Assembly: GCA_937894465.1 (NCBI GenBank)
Contig: CALCRE010000058.1
Span: 1 to 12,722 of the forward strand
Origin: an uncultured Clostridia bacterium
Lineage (GTDB): Bacteria > Bacillota > Clostridia > JAAYHZ01
Length of the DNA stretch: 12,722 nucleotides
Reading direction: 5' to 3'
This document shows positions 1 through 6,551 of the stretch, in pieces. The translations under genes and the position numbers were made by a program. Under the pieces are notes generated by a model. The model did no database searches. It had not been told where the DNA came from and saw only the letters and a list, made by a program, of their open reading frames with translations. Numbering within the stretch: position 1 is the first letter of the stretch; each line of letters begins with the position of its first letter.

Positions 1-62
1 AACCTAAGATAATGAGAGATAATCGAAGAAAAATGAACTTAATAGAAGAAGGAGAAAAAAAC

Positions 63-428
63 ATGAAATTTAAGATGGTGCATAATAATTTTAATGTATT
101 CGATTTGGAAAAAAGCTTAACCTTTTACAAAGAGGCATTAGGGTTAACCGAAGTCAGAAGACATGAACACCCTGACGGAAACTTTATACTTGCTTTTTTG
201 GAAGACGGAGCTAGTCAACACCAGTTGGAATTAACCTGGCTTAGGGACTGGAATAAGCCTTATGACTTAGGGGACAATGAATTTCACTTAGCCTTTGTAA
301 CCGAAGATTATGAAGATGCATACCAGAAGCATAAAGATATGGGTTGCGTATGCCAAGAAAGTAACGGTCGCTTTTATTTTATTGAAGATCCGGATGGCTA
401 TTGGTTGGAAATCATTAAGGCGAAGTAA
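63..428 (+). CDS. VOC-family metalloenzyme, glyoxalase I-like (lactoylglutathione lyase type)
   Basis: A 121-aa single-domain protein of the vicinal oxygen chelate fold. Glyoxalase I of this family isomerises the hemithioacetal of methylglyoxal and a thiol in the cytosol. The four metal-ligand positions of small bacterial glyoxalase I enzymes are all recognisable: H7 in the first strand (MVHNNF), E56 (LELTW), H75 (EFHLAF) and E116 (WLEII). The C-terminal DPDGYWLEI motif is typical of the family. The start at 63 is chosen because AAGGAG (49-54) lies 8 nt upstream; an in-frame ATG at 12 would add 17 polar residues of no family character. The gene is followed by a strong terminator. Clostridia often lack glutathione, so the thiol cofactor may differ. 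A related dioxygenase or isomerase role in the same superfamily is possible, but the intact ligand set favours glyoxalase I. Confidence 0.85.
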   Translation: MKFKMVHNNFNVFDLEKSLTFYKEALGLTEVRRHEHPDGNFILAFLEDGASQHQLELTWLRDWNKPYDLGDNEFHLAFVTEDYEDAYQKHKDMGCVCQESNGRFYFIEDPDGYWLEIIKAK

Positions 429-455
429 GGAATCTATGAATTAGAACAAATTAAC

Positions 456-497
456 GGGAAGGGGTTATAGCCGTCACGCTACAACCCCTTCCCTTTT
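456..497 (+). terminator. Rho-independent terminator of the glyoxalase gene, possibly bidirectional
   Basis: A perfect 11-bp stem, GGGAAGGGGTT (456-466) with AACCCCTTCCC (483-493), can extend inward by four more pairs with one mismatch, and TTTT follows on the plus strand. It lies between convergent genes, so it may also stop transcripts of the minus-strand M14 gene, although the U-tract on that side is poor. Confidence 0.85.
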
Positions 498-527
498 ATG
501 TTTCGGTTGGCTTTGAGTTAATTATTA

Positions 528-1799
528 TCATATAATAGGCGCTAACAGCATTGCTTCCTCATTGTTACGGTATATTGTATTGAATTGCGTGATGGGTAAA
601 GGATTAACCCCTAAACCCAGTTCAAATGTATAACCCGGCCTGCGGAAGTCTTCAATGAACCAATCCTTGTACCCTGCAAAAGAGGCTGCATAGGGCGTGT
701 CTGTAACAGCATATCCGGTGGCTCGACCGAATATAGTGGCAATCCGCAAATCCCCCGGTGTCCTTATATCTTTGTATTTCCAATAAATCACCCTTCCTTG
801 GGTATGGTAAGCAATCACCAGCCTGAAGTTATGTTCTCTCGTAAATTTTGTCATTGCTTGCGTTTCAGGTTCTGACAAGGGAGAAGGTCCTCCATAGCGC
901 GTCGGCCCGGGGCCGGTGACTCCTAATTCCGCCTCTTGAGCTTTTGCTTCTTCCCAGCTAGCGGGATAATTTCTATTCAAGTCCACTCCTCTAATATTTG
1001 CATTCCAAACCTGAGAGAAAGGTCTTCCGGTATCGTTCCATTTTAAAAGCTCATTATAGTACGGGTTGTCACGGTTCAAGCCTTCCAACACAAGGTCCAC
1101 TCCATCCGGATTAACCATAGGAACGATATAGATGCTGCTACTGTCAAATATCTGTTTTAAGTTATATCCCCTTATACTCTGTCTGTTTGAATATGCAATG
1201 CTAAAATTTTCAATGAACTTCATTAAAATAGGAGCAGTAATCCATTCCAAGGAATGGTGGGCACCATTGTAGGAAACCTCTCTAGGCCCGTTTCCAATTC
1301 GGATATAGTACAGGTTTTTACCTAAAACACTAGTACCGATGGTACCGGTTTCTAAGAAAGGATATCTGGCTTGCAAAGCCATGATGTTCATTTCCATGAT
1401 CGTGTATGTATAATCAATATCGGTAAACACCACATCAATTCCATAGGGTACAATCAAATTTTGCCCAATCATCAGGTTGTTGGGATCTATTCCCGGATTA
1501 GCCGTCATAATAGCATTGACCGTTGTATAATATCTTAAAGCGATATTATACAGCGTATCTCCCGGGCGAACGCGATATTCGTCATATCCTTTTAAAATGC
1601 TCAAAAAGCTGTCCCATGTATCCGGTCCCACAACTCCGTCTGATGCAAGGCCGTTATCCCTTTGATAAGTGGCTACTGCTTGCCGTGTCATATTTCCAAA
1701 TACACCGTCCACAGGGCCCGGATTGTATCCGATCCTTGATAAAAGACTTTGTATCAATTTTACATAAGGGCCGGTAGACCCTACTCGTAATGTTTCCAT
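528..1799 (-). CDS. Peptidoglycan-binding/LysM/M14 zinc carboxypeptidase (gamma-D-glutamyl-meso-diaminopimelate peptidase type)
   Basis: A 423-aa cell-wall peptidase with three parts (numbering from the ATG at 1799). A PG_binding_1 domain spans about 4-65 (LRVGSTGPYV, VDGVFG, DGVVGPDTW). A LysM domain spans about 75-118 (YRVRPGDTLYNIA, IGQNLIVP). An M14 catalytic domain spans about 125-423. Zinc ligands are H182 and E185 (HSLE) and H332 (AYHTQG). The substrate-binding N-R pair is in VDLNRNYP (about 275-276), and the catalytic Glu is E393 (YTFELG). This layout matches endopeptidases of the ENP1 type that cut gamma-D-Glu-DAP bonds in cortex or vegetative peptidoglycan. The ATG at 1799 is preferred over a GTG at 1817 because AAAGGGTGA lies just upstream of it. 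No signal peptide is visible, which suggests action after mother-cell lysis or in the spore. No convincing sigma-A promoter was seen upstream, so a sporulation promoter is possible. Confidence 0.9.
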   Translation of the reverse strand: METLRVGSTGPYVKLIQSLLSRIGYNPGPVDGVFGNMTRQAVATYQRDNGLASDGVVGPDTWDSFLSILKGYDEYRVRPGDTLYNIALRYYTTVNAIMTANPGIDPNNLMIGQNLIVPYGIDVVFTDIDYTYTIMEMNIMALQARYPFLETGTIGTSVLGKNLYYIRIGNGPREVSYNGAHHSLEWITAPILMKFIENFSIAYSNRQSIRGYNLKQIFDSSSIYIVPMVNPDGVDLVLEGLNRDNPYYNELLKWNDTGRPFSQVWNANIRGVDLNRNYPASWEEAKAQEAELGVTGPGPTRYGGPSPLSEPETQAMTKFTREHNFRLVIAYHTQGRVIYWKYKDIRTPGDLRIATIFGRATGYAVTDTPYAASFAGYKDWFIEDFRRPGYTFELGLGVNPLPITQFNTIYRNNEEAMLLAPII

Positions 1800-1890
1800 A
1801 AAATCACCCTTTTTCACTTATATCCATATTCTATTATTCATTTTAAAAATATGTTCCCCTTTTAGGCCAAGTTTTTCAGAGTGTAATTCA

Positions 1891-1919
1891 TTGACTTGTT
1901 AAGATATTGAATATACAAT
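1891..1919 (+). promoter_or_regulatory. Sigma-A promoter of the isomerase/epimerase gene
   Basis: The -35 box TTGACT (1891-1896) and the -10 box TACAAT (1914-1919) are separated by exactly 17 nt, each one base from consensus. The predicted transcript start is about 40 nt upstream of the ATG at 1965. Confidence 0.8.
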
Positions 1920-1964
1920 AGATTTAATGACATGAATAATGTATTAACACGAGGAGGTTTTCAT

Positions 1965-2831
1965 ATGTCTGTACCTGTTATCATGCATGTTAATTATTGC
2001 GAACAAGGTCAAACCATTTTAGAAATATGTGAAAAAGCAGTTTCATGGGGATTTGACGGTGTCGAGTTCAGAAGAAAACGAGCAAGAGTGGACGAAACTG
2101 TCGAAGGTTACTTGGACAGCATAGCGGAAGGAGTGCAGAAAAGCGGTTTAAAATACGTTCTTTTCGGTGGTCCGGGCCCGAATCTCAATAATGAAGACAA
2201 GGGTGCAAGAGAAGCTGAAATCCAATCGGCAATCGATTTCTTCCGTATGGCATCCGAAAGATTTAAATTGACTGTAAACAACACCTTTACAGGCGGGCTG
2301 ACAAACAAGACTCCGGGTGTACCCGCTGCGGATTATACCCAGCACGGTTCATTCATTGCAACAGAAGACCAATGGAGCTGGGCAGCTGAATTTAAAGAGT
2401 TAGGGAAATTAGCCAATGAATTGGGTTTCCGCTTTGCATTTGAAGCCCATATGAACTATATCCATGACACACCTGCTGCAGCTAAAAAATTGGCTGACCT
2501 CATCGACGAGCCCTCTGTAGGCGTGAACCTCGATTACGGTAATGCTGTTTACTTTCCAAAGAATCCCAGTATTGCAGACACCATCAAAGCATTAGGAAAC
2601 AAGCTGTATTACGTTCATCTGAAAAATAGCATTTCCATTGCAGGCAAAAGATTTCCTACAGGATTAAGTGAAGGTGAAATCAACCATCGCGAATATTTGA
2701 GATTGTTAAAAGAATCCGGATTCGATGGACCGATTTGTATAGAAGCACCTCGCCCCGGAGATCGTGAATTTTATGCACAAGTTGATTTGGCATATACCAA
2801 GTCGCTATTAAAAGATATCGGCTGGAATTAA
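1965..2831 (+). CDS. Sugar phosphate isomerase/epimerase-like TIM-barrel protein
   Basis: A 288-aa protein of the xylose isomerase-like TIM-barrel superfamily (AP_endonuc_2 fold). The family's four metal-binding positions are visible in order and at suitable spacing: E160 (AFEAHMN), D190 (VNLDYGN), H218 (YVHLKN) and E260 (CIEAPRPG). H162 and H167 flank the first Glu. Members epimerise or isomerise ketoses and inositol derivatives, or act on other small sugars; the substrate cannot be read from the sequence. The ATG at 1965 is chosen because GAGGAGG (1951-1957) lies 7 nt upstream; an in-frame ATG at 1932 would read through this Shine-Dalgarno sequence. The gene is monocistronic, with its own near-consensus promoter and a terminator. 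It points away from the uronate-type cluster, so a shared pathway is only a guess. Confidence 0.85.
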   Translation: MSVPVIMHVNYCEQGQTILEICEKAVSWGFDGVEFRRKRARVDETVEGYLDSIAEGVQKSGLKYVLFGGPGPNLNNEDKGAREAEIQSAIDFFRMASERFKLTVNNTFTGGLTNKTPGVPAADYTQHGSFIATEDQWSWAAEFKELGKLANELGFRFAFEAHMNYIHDTPAAAKKLADLIDEPSVGVNLDYGNAVYFPKNPSIADTIKALGNKLYYVHLKNSISIAGKRFPTGLSEGEINHREYLRLLKESGFDGPICIEAPRPGDREFYAQVDLAYTKSLLKDIGWN

Positions 2832-2860
2832 TAAAAATAAAGGAAACTTAATTTAAATGG

Positions 2861-2898
2861 AAGGGACGGAATAAACCCCGTCCCTTTATTATTGTTTT
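2861..2898 (+). terminator. Rho-independent terminator between convergent genes
   Basis: A 9-bp stem, AAGGGACGG (2861-2869) with CCGTCCCTT (2878-2886), has an 8-nt AT-rich loop and is followed by a T-rich run (TTATTATTG then TTTTT). It ends the isomerase gene. On the minus strand it could weakly terminate the DUF438 gene. Confidence 0.8.
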
Positions 2899-2924
2899 TA
2901 TTATCGTTATTGCTGTTATTATGT

Positions 2925-4136
2925 TTATTCAGACATCAGCCTTTTTTCTCCGGTCAACTCTTGAATCGGCTTGATGTTTTGGGTGCATTCCATAGTGCCC
3001 AAATATTCTCCTTTTTCGTTTCTTACGGCAAAATATCGAATCAACACAAACTTGTCTCCCATTTTGATCCAAAAGTCTTCATGATCCTTCTTCCCGCTCA
3101 TAAAATCTTCTACAATCTTTTCAACGATATGAACACTTGCAGGCGGGTGGCAATTTGCAACCGTTCTTCCGATCACGGTTTTAGGACGTGCAAATATACG
3201 CTCCTTGCCTTGCGAAAAATATTTAACCGTGCCTTCTTTGCCCACAAAAGTAATGTCCACAGGCAAAGTGTTCAATAAGGCATTGACCTCTTCAGAGGAC
3301 ATGGATCCTGCATCAAATCGGACTTCTGAACCTATCTGCTCAGCTGCAGGTTGAGTTTTTATGGCACCCGCTTTGGAAACTTTCCAGGTAGCTTCCGGTT
3401 TATAGAAAGCATAACCGATCTCATCGCTTTCTTCGGCAATCTTGATCCATTCATCCTCGGATAAGGTTTCTAACGCCATGGGAAACAAAATATGTTCTTC
3501 CTTGTAAATCATTTCATTGATTCTTCCGATGGTTTCTTTCACTTTTTCCACAACGGTATTACGATTTGTACTTGCCTTAGAAATCATGCCAACGCACTCT
3601 TTTAATGCATTACGGATTTCATCGTCCACACCCCACATCACTTTTGGAGGTGCAGTGATATTGTATTTTTCCAAATAAGGGAAAAGTAAATTTTCTTTTC
3701 TCGAATAATGAAGATCCAATTTAAGCAAGCGATTTAAAGGCTTCAACAAAACATCTTGATCTTCAGTTTCCATCCACTTCTCTATGCCAGGTAAAACTTC
3801 AGTATCAATAAATTCTTTGATTCGATTATTTTCTTGGTTAAAAGTATGAATAGGGTGACCCGGAGTTTCTTCCGGTTTGACATCCCTGTGAATTTCCTCG
3901 ATGGATCCTTTGAAAACAGCGGCATGAACATCACAAAGGTTTTGAATTTCCTCCACCGGCATTCCTTCCATGATTAACGCTTGCTCCAACTCGGTAATTT
4001 CTTTCGTGGAAATCCCTTTGATCAACTCCTCAAACCGTGGTTTGACTTCTTCAACGGTTTTCCCGCCGTGAAGCTGACCAATCAATTCCTTTAGCACCTT
4101 TTGGCGGTATTCCCGGTTATTGATGATTTCGCTCAT
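2925..4136 (-). CDS. DUF438-hemerythrin (HHE)-PAS domain protein
   Basis: A 403-aa soluble protein with a known three-part layout. DUF438 lies at about 15-82 and contains the conserved EGMP and LCDVHA segments (C68, H71). A hemerythrin-like four-helix bundle spans about 92-223, with candidate di-iron ligands H94, H97, H143 (DLHYSRKE), E148, E214 and H215 (KEEHILFP). A C-terminal PAS domain spans about 284-397 and carries the distinctive NCHPPASV motif (328-335). Proteins of this type occur in anaerobes and are thought to sense oxygen, NO or redox state; the exact role is not established. There is no output domain such as a kinase or a DNA-binding motif, so any signal would pass by protein contact or enzyme activity. 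The start ATG is preceded by AGGAGTG about 10-12 nt upstream. It is divergent in function from the neighbouring sugar-acid genes. Confidence 0.9.
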   Translation of the reverse strand: MSEIINNREYRQKVLKELIGQLHGGKTVEEVKPRFEELIKGISTKEITELEQALIMEGMPVEEIQNLCDVHAAVFKGSIEEIHRDVKPEETPGHPIHTFNQENNRIKEFIDTEVLPGIEKWMETEDQDVLLKPLNRLLKLDLHYSRKENLLFPYLEKYNITAPPKVMWGVDDEIRNALKECVGMISKASTNRNTVVEKVKETIGRINEMIYKEEHILFPMALETLSEDEWIKIAEESDEIGYAFYKPEATWKVSKAGAIKTQPAAEQIGSEVRFDAGSMSSEEVNALLNTLPVDITFVGKEGTVKYFSQGKERIFARPKTVIGRTVANCHPPASVHIVEKIVEDFMSGKKDHEDFWIKMGDKFVLIRYFAVRNEKGEYLGTMECTQNIKPIQELTGEKRLMSE

Positions 4137-4194
4137 ATGGATTTTACACTCCTATTCTATAATTGAATTTTGAACTTCAATGAACACATTTGGT

Positions 4195-4224
4195 ATTTTA
4201 CCCAACTGGTAAAGGAACTATGAA
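4195..4224 (-). promoter_or_regulatory. Candidate promoter of the DUF438 gene
   Basis: On the minus strand TTCATA (-35, 4219-4224) and TAAAAT (-10, 4195-4200) are 18 nt apart, about 60 nt upstream of the start codon. A closer pair (TTCATT/TATAGA, 4156-4184) would begin the transcript inside the ribosome binding site and is less likely. Confidence 0.4.
4197..4213. promoter_or_regulatory. Inverted repeat, possible operator, overlapping the DUF438 promoter
   Basis: TTTACC (4197-4202) and GGTAAA (4208-4213) are perfect inverted arms around a 5-nt centre. The repeat lies between and over the candidate -35 and -10 boxes, where a bound repressor would block polymerase. A second short palindrome, TTGAACTTCAA, lies at 4170-4180. 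The cognate regulator is unknown. Confidence 0.35.
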
Positions 4225-4241
4225 AAAACAAAGATATAAAG

Positions 4242-4276
4242 AAAACCCCTGAGCTTGTTAAAAACTCAGAGGTTTT
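4242..4276 (-). terminator. Rho-independent terminator of the larA-like gene
   Basis: The arms AAAACCCCTGAG (4242-4253) and CTCAGAGGTTTT (4265-4276) form a 12-bp stem with one mismatch. On the minus strand the structure begins a few bases after the larA-like stop codon and ends in TTTTC followed by T-rich sequence. It closes the gnd-SDR-larA cluster. Confidence 0.8.
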
Positions 4277-4280
4277 TGTA

Positions 4281-5555
4281 TTAAAACTTATTTCTGTCTG
4301 CCCATAAGCCTAAAGCCGGGTTGCTGATATAATATATCTCTTCCCCGTCCGGTAACTTGTTAAAACCGTCTTTCAACTTTTTGGGATCATATTTCTTAGT
4401 AGTTTCTTTGTAGTTTGCATAAATGAAGTTGGCTTGTTCCACTTCTTCTTTTGTCAGTTTATCCACCGCATATGTGATAGAAAACCTTCCGTCCGAAGAA
4501 CCGTGAATCAAGTGTGCCGCCACCGATAAGTTTTCTTGTAAATCTTTTTCGGTCTTGGTTAGCTCCAAAACTTTATCTCTTCCTACATAGCCATATTTGC
4601 GGATCAATTCATCATTTCGATCATCTTCTCCGAACTTTCTGACACCCGGTGCAAGAATAATCAATTCCCCATCATCAGCAATGGCCATTCTGGTACGATA
4701 AACCGCTTTGTTACCCAGCCATGTGCTCTTGAATTCTTTCTCATCCAAGTACACAACGACCTTCTTCAAAGGTTCATCCACATAGGTCAGGTTCTTCTGT
4801 TGAGCCAAGCTCACCGCTTCTTCAAAAACCTCGCGTTTACGACCGATGAACAAGCCATGTAGACTGACATCATTTTGTACTGCTGTGGTTACGGTCAGAA
4901 CATACATCAACGGAACATCCTTTATGAAGTTTTGCTCTGCATAATCAAACACCTTTCGAACAGGAGTATGGTCCCTTCCCATCATTCGTTCCATTCCGTA
5001 GAAAGCACCTAACATGTGGGATTGGTTGATCATGGTGTTACCGCCGCACCCAACAAAAATGTTCTTGCTGTAGTTGGCCATTCCCACCACTTCATGCGGA
5101 ACCACTTGTCCTACTGAAAGAATCAAGTCATAGGACTTATCCATTATTAATTTGTTCACTTCCACTGCAATAGCATTGGTTACAAGACCTTCGGATACTT
5201 CAGTGACGAAGTCCGCCGGTACCTCTCCAATCTTCACTACATCGGTTTTCCAATTATGGACGATAAACCGATCGAAGGGTACATCAGGTCCGAAAAATTC
5301 CAAAACTTCACTTTCGGTCATGGCTTCATGAGTTCCCAGTGCCGGTAATATATCAATTTCACAACGGTCTTTTAACAAGTTGTAATATATAGATGATATT
5401 TTTCCAGCCAAAGAATGAAACCGTGTAAAATCAGGCGGTATAATCAAGACTTTTTTCAAGTCGTCCATACGACCCGCTAAGGAACTTTTGATCGCCTCTA
5501 CTAACATCGAATCCGTTACTAACCCTTTTTCAGGTTTTACAATGATACTCTTCAA
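4281..5555 (-). CDS. LarA-superfamily nickel-pincer racemase/epimerase, candidate D-gluconate/D-mannonate 2-epimerase
   Basis: A 424-aa protein with the DUF2088 (LarA) catalytic domain (numbering from the TTG at 5555). LarA enzymes invert the configuration at the carbon next to a carboxylate by hydride transfer to a nickel-pincer nucleotide held by a lysine. The key residues are present at the right spacing: R45 (DFTRFH), H76 (ALGTHE), catalytic H154 (VPHEVVG), the cofactor lysine K164 exactly 10 residues later, and the nickel ligand H180 exactly 16 residues after that. The usual GFSGGRK loop of lactate racemase is GMANYSK here, so lactate is not the obvious substrate. D-gluconate 2-epimerases are known in this superfamily. 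The neighbouring mannonate-type SDR and gnd favour interconversion of D-mannonate and D-gluconate. The gene lies 37 nt after the SDR stop. No larB/C/E cofactor genes are in the window. The substrate call is inference. Confidence 0.8.
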   Translation of the reverse strand: MKSIIVKPEKGLVTDSMLVEAIKSSLAGRMDDLKKVLIIPPDFTRFHSLAGKISSIYYNLLKDRCEIDILPALGTHEAMTESEVLEFFGPDVPFDRFIVHNWKTDVVKIGEVPADFVTEVSEGLVTNAIAVEVNKLIMDKSYDLILSVGQVVPHEVVGMANYSKNIFVGCGGNTMINQSHMLGAFYGMERMMGRDHTPVRKVFDYAEQNFIKDVPLMYVLTVTTAVQNDVSLHGLFIGRKREVFEEAVSLAQQKNLTYVDEPLKKVVVYLDEKEFKSTWLGNKAVYRTRMAIADDGELIILAPGVRKFGEDDRNDELIRKYGYVGRDKVLELTKTEKDLQENLSVAAHLIHGSSDGRFSITYAVDKLTKEEVEQANFIYANYKETTKKYDPKKLKDGFNKLPDGEEIYYISNPALGLWADRNKF

Positions 5556-5560
5556 ATCTT

Positions 5561-5568
5561 TCACCTCC
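5561..5568 (-). promoter_or_regulatory. Ribosome binding site fixing a TTG start for the larA-like gene
   Basis: The minus strand reads GGAGGTGA, a near-perfect match to the anti-Shine-Dalgarno sequence, about 8 nt before TTG (5555). A GTG at 5621 would overlap the SDR gene and has no comparable site, so the TTG start is preferred. Confidence 0.75.
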
Positions 5569-5592
5569 AAAAACCGTTCAAATTCGGTTGCC

Positions 5593-6450
5593 TTATACTC
5601 CTGAGTATGCTGAGAATCCACCGTCTACCGGTATTACCGTTCCATTTACAAAACCGGATGCTTTTGCATCAACCAGCCATAACAATGTTCCGAGTAAATC
5701 TTCCGGATCTCCAAAACGATCCATGGGAGTCTGGCTTAAAATTTTCTTGGAACGTTCACTGTAAGATCCGTCCGCATTAATTAATAGTCCTCTGTTTTGA
5801 TCTGTAAGGAAGAATCCCGGAGCAATGGCATTAACACGGATTCCAACCTTGGACATATGAACAGCCAACCATTGTGTAAAGTTGGATACAGCCGCTTTTG
5901 CACCGCTGTAAGCAGGAATTCTTGTCAATGGTGTAAATGCATTCATGGAAGATACGTTAATCACTACTGCATCTTTCTTGTCGATCATATCTTTTGCGAA
6001 AACTTGAGTGGGAATTAATGTACCGATAAAGTTTAAGTTGAATACAAATTCAATACCCTTTTGGTCCAAATCAAAGAATGTGGTGACGCCTTCAACCTTC
6101 TCGGTCAAGTCTTCCTTGAATAAATAGTCTTTTGTGGTTGTTCCCTTTGGGTGGTTTCCGCCGGCTCCGTTTAAGAGGATATCACATGTGCCAAATTCTT
6201 GAGCAATCGTGTTTCTGGCCTTTTCCATACTGTCCTTATCCAAGACATTACAATCCACTCCAATGGCGATACCACCTTCGGCTTTGATTTCATTCGCTAC
6301 TTTATCAGCATTTTCTTTTCTCAAATCCAATATGGCAACTTTTGCACCGCATGCCGCCAAAGCTTTGGAGAATGTACCGCACAGGATTCCGCCCCCACCT
6401 GTAACAACTGCAACTTTGTCCTTCAAGTCAATTTTAAATGGTAAATTCAT
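5593..6450 (-). CDS. SDR-family D-mannonate oxidoreductase (fructuronate reductase), UxuB/YjmF-like
   Basis: A 285-aa classical short-chain dehydrogenase, cytosolic. The cofactor-binding glycine motif TGGGGILCG is at 17-25. An acidic residue at the end of the second strand (D42, ILDLR) suggests NAD(H). The NGAGG motif is at 94-98. The catalytic set is N140, S168, Y181 and K185 (YSGAK). The segment GAGGNHPKGTT (about 95-105), with the longer loop after it, is characteristic of Firmicute SDR-type mannonate oxidoreductases such as B. subtilis YjmF/UxuB, which reduce D-fructuronate to D-mannonate. The start at 6450 is chosen because AAAGGAGTG lies about 9 nt upstream; longer in-frame starts would run into a palindrome. 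It is the second gene of the cluster, with gnd upstream and the larA-like gene 37 nt downstream. A KduD- or gluconate 5-dehydrogenase-type activity is the main alternative. Confidence 0.85.
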   Translation of the reverse strand: MNLPFKIDLKDKVAVVTGGGGILCGTFSKALAACGAKVAILDLRKENADKVANEIKAEGGIAIGVDCNVLDKDSMEKARNTIAQEFGTCDILLNGAGGNHPKGTTTKDYLFKEDLTEKVEGVTTFFDLDQKGIEFVFNLNFIGTLIPTQVFAKDMIDKKDAVVINVSSMNAFTPLTRIPAYSGAKAAVSNFTQWLAVHMSKVGIRVNAIAPGFFLTDQNRGLLINADGSYSERSKKILSQTPMDRFGDPEDLLGTLLWLVDAKASGFVNGTVIPVDGGFSAYSGV

Positions 6451-6485
6451 AGTTTTCACTCCTTTTTCATAAACAATTCCTATAT

Positions 6486-6514
6486 ATGATATATCAAGAG
6501 GATGTTTTGTACAA
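6486..6514 (-). promoter_or_regulatory. Candidate promoter of the SDR-larA pair
   Basis: On the minus strand TTGTAC (-35, 6509-6514) and TATCAT (-10, 6486-6491) are 17 nt apart. The -10 box is one base from consensus; the -35 box matches only three positions and sits at the centre of the 26-bp palindrome. This is suggestive only. Confidence 0.3.
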
Positions 6515-6523
6515 AACATCCTC
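6498..6523. repeat. Perfect 26-bp palindrome between gnd and the SDR gene
   Basis: GAGGATGTTTTGT (6498-6510) is followed directly by its exact reverse complement (6511-6523). As DNA it is a two-fold symmetric operator-like site. As RNA it would make an 11-bp hairpin with a GTAC loop, 28 nt after the gnd stop codon. No proper U-tract follows on the minus strand (CCTCTTGATAT), so a plain terminator is a weaker reading than an operator or an mRNA-processing or attenuating hairpin. Confidence 0.8.
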
Positions 6524-6551
6524 AAATCTAAACTTACTTCTGTCGTTATTC

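Noticed and set aside
1825..1860. Sigma-E-like promoter for the M14 peptidase (ATATT and AATAGAAT boxes on the minus strand)
   Set aside because: The spacing between the boxes is about 12 nt, shorter than expected, and the match is partial; not enough to list as a feature.
2892..3278. 128-aa plus-strand open frame
   Set aside because: It begins in the terminator region and is antisense to the well-supported PAS domain of the DUF438 protein.
5415..5430. Catabolite-repression (cre)-like sequence TGAAACCGTGTAAA
   Set aside because: It has two mismatches at important positions and lies within the larA-like coding sequence, so it is probably chance.
6451..6525. Longer start for the SDR gene at 6525
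   Set aside because: The extra 25 residues are translated from the palindrome and promoter region; AAAGGAGTG directly precedes the ATG at 6450.
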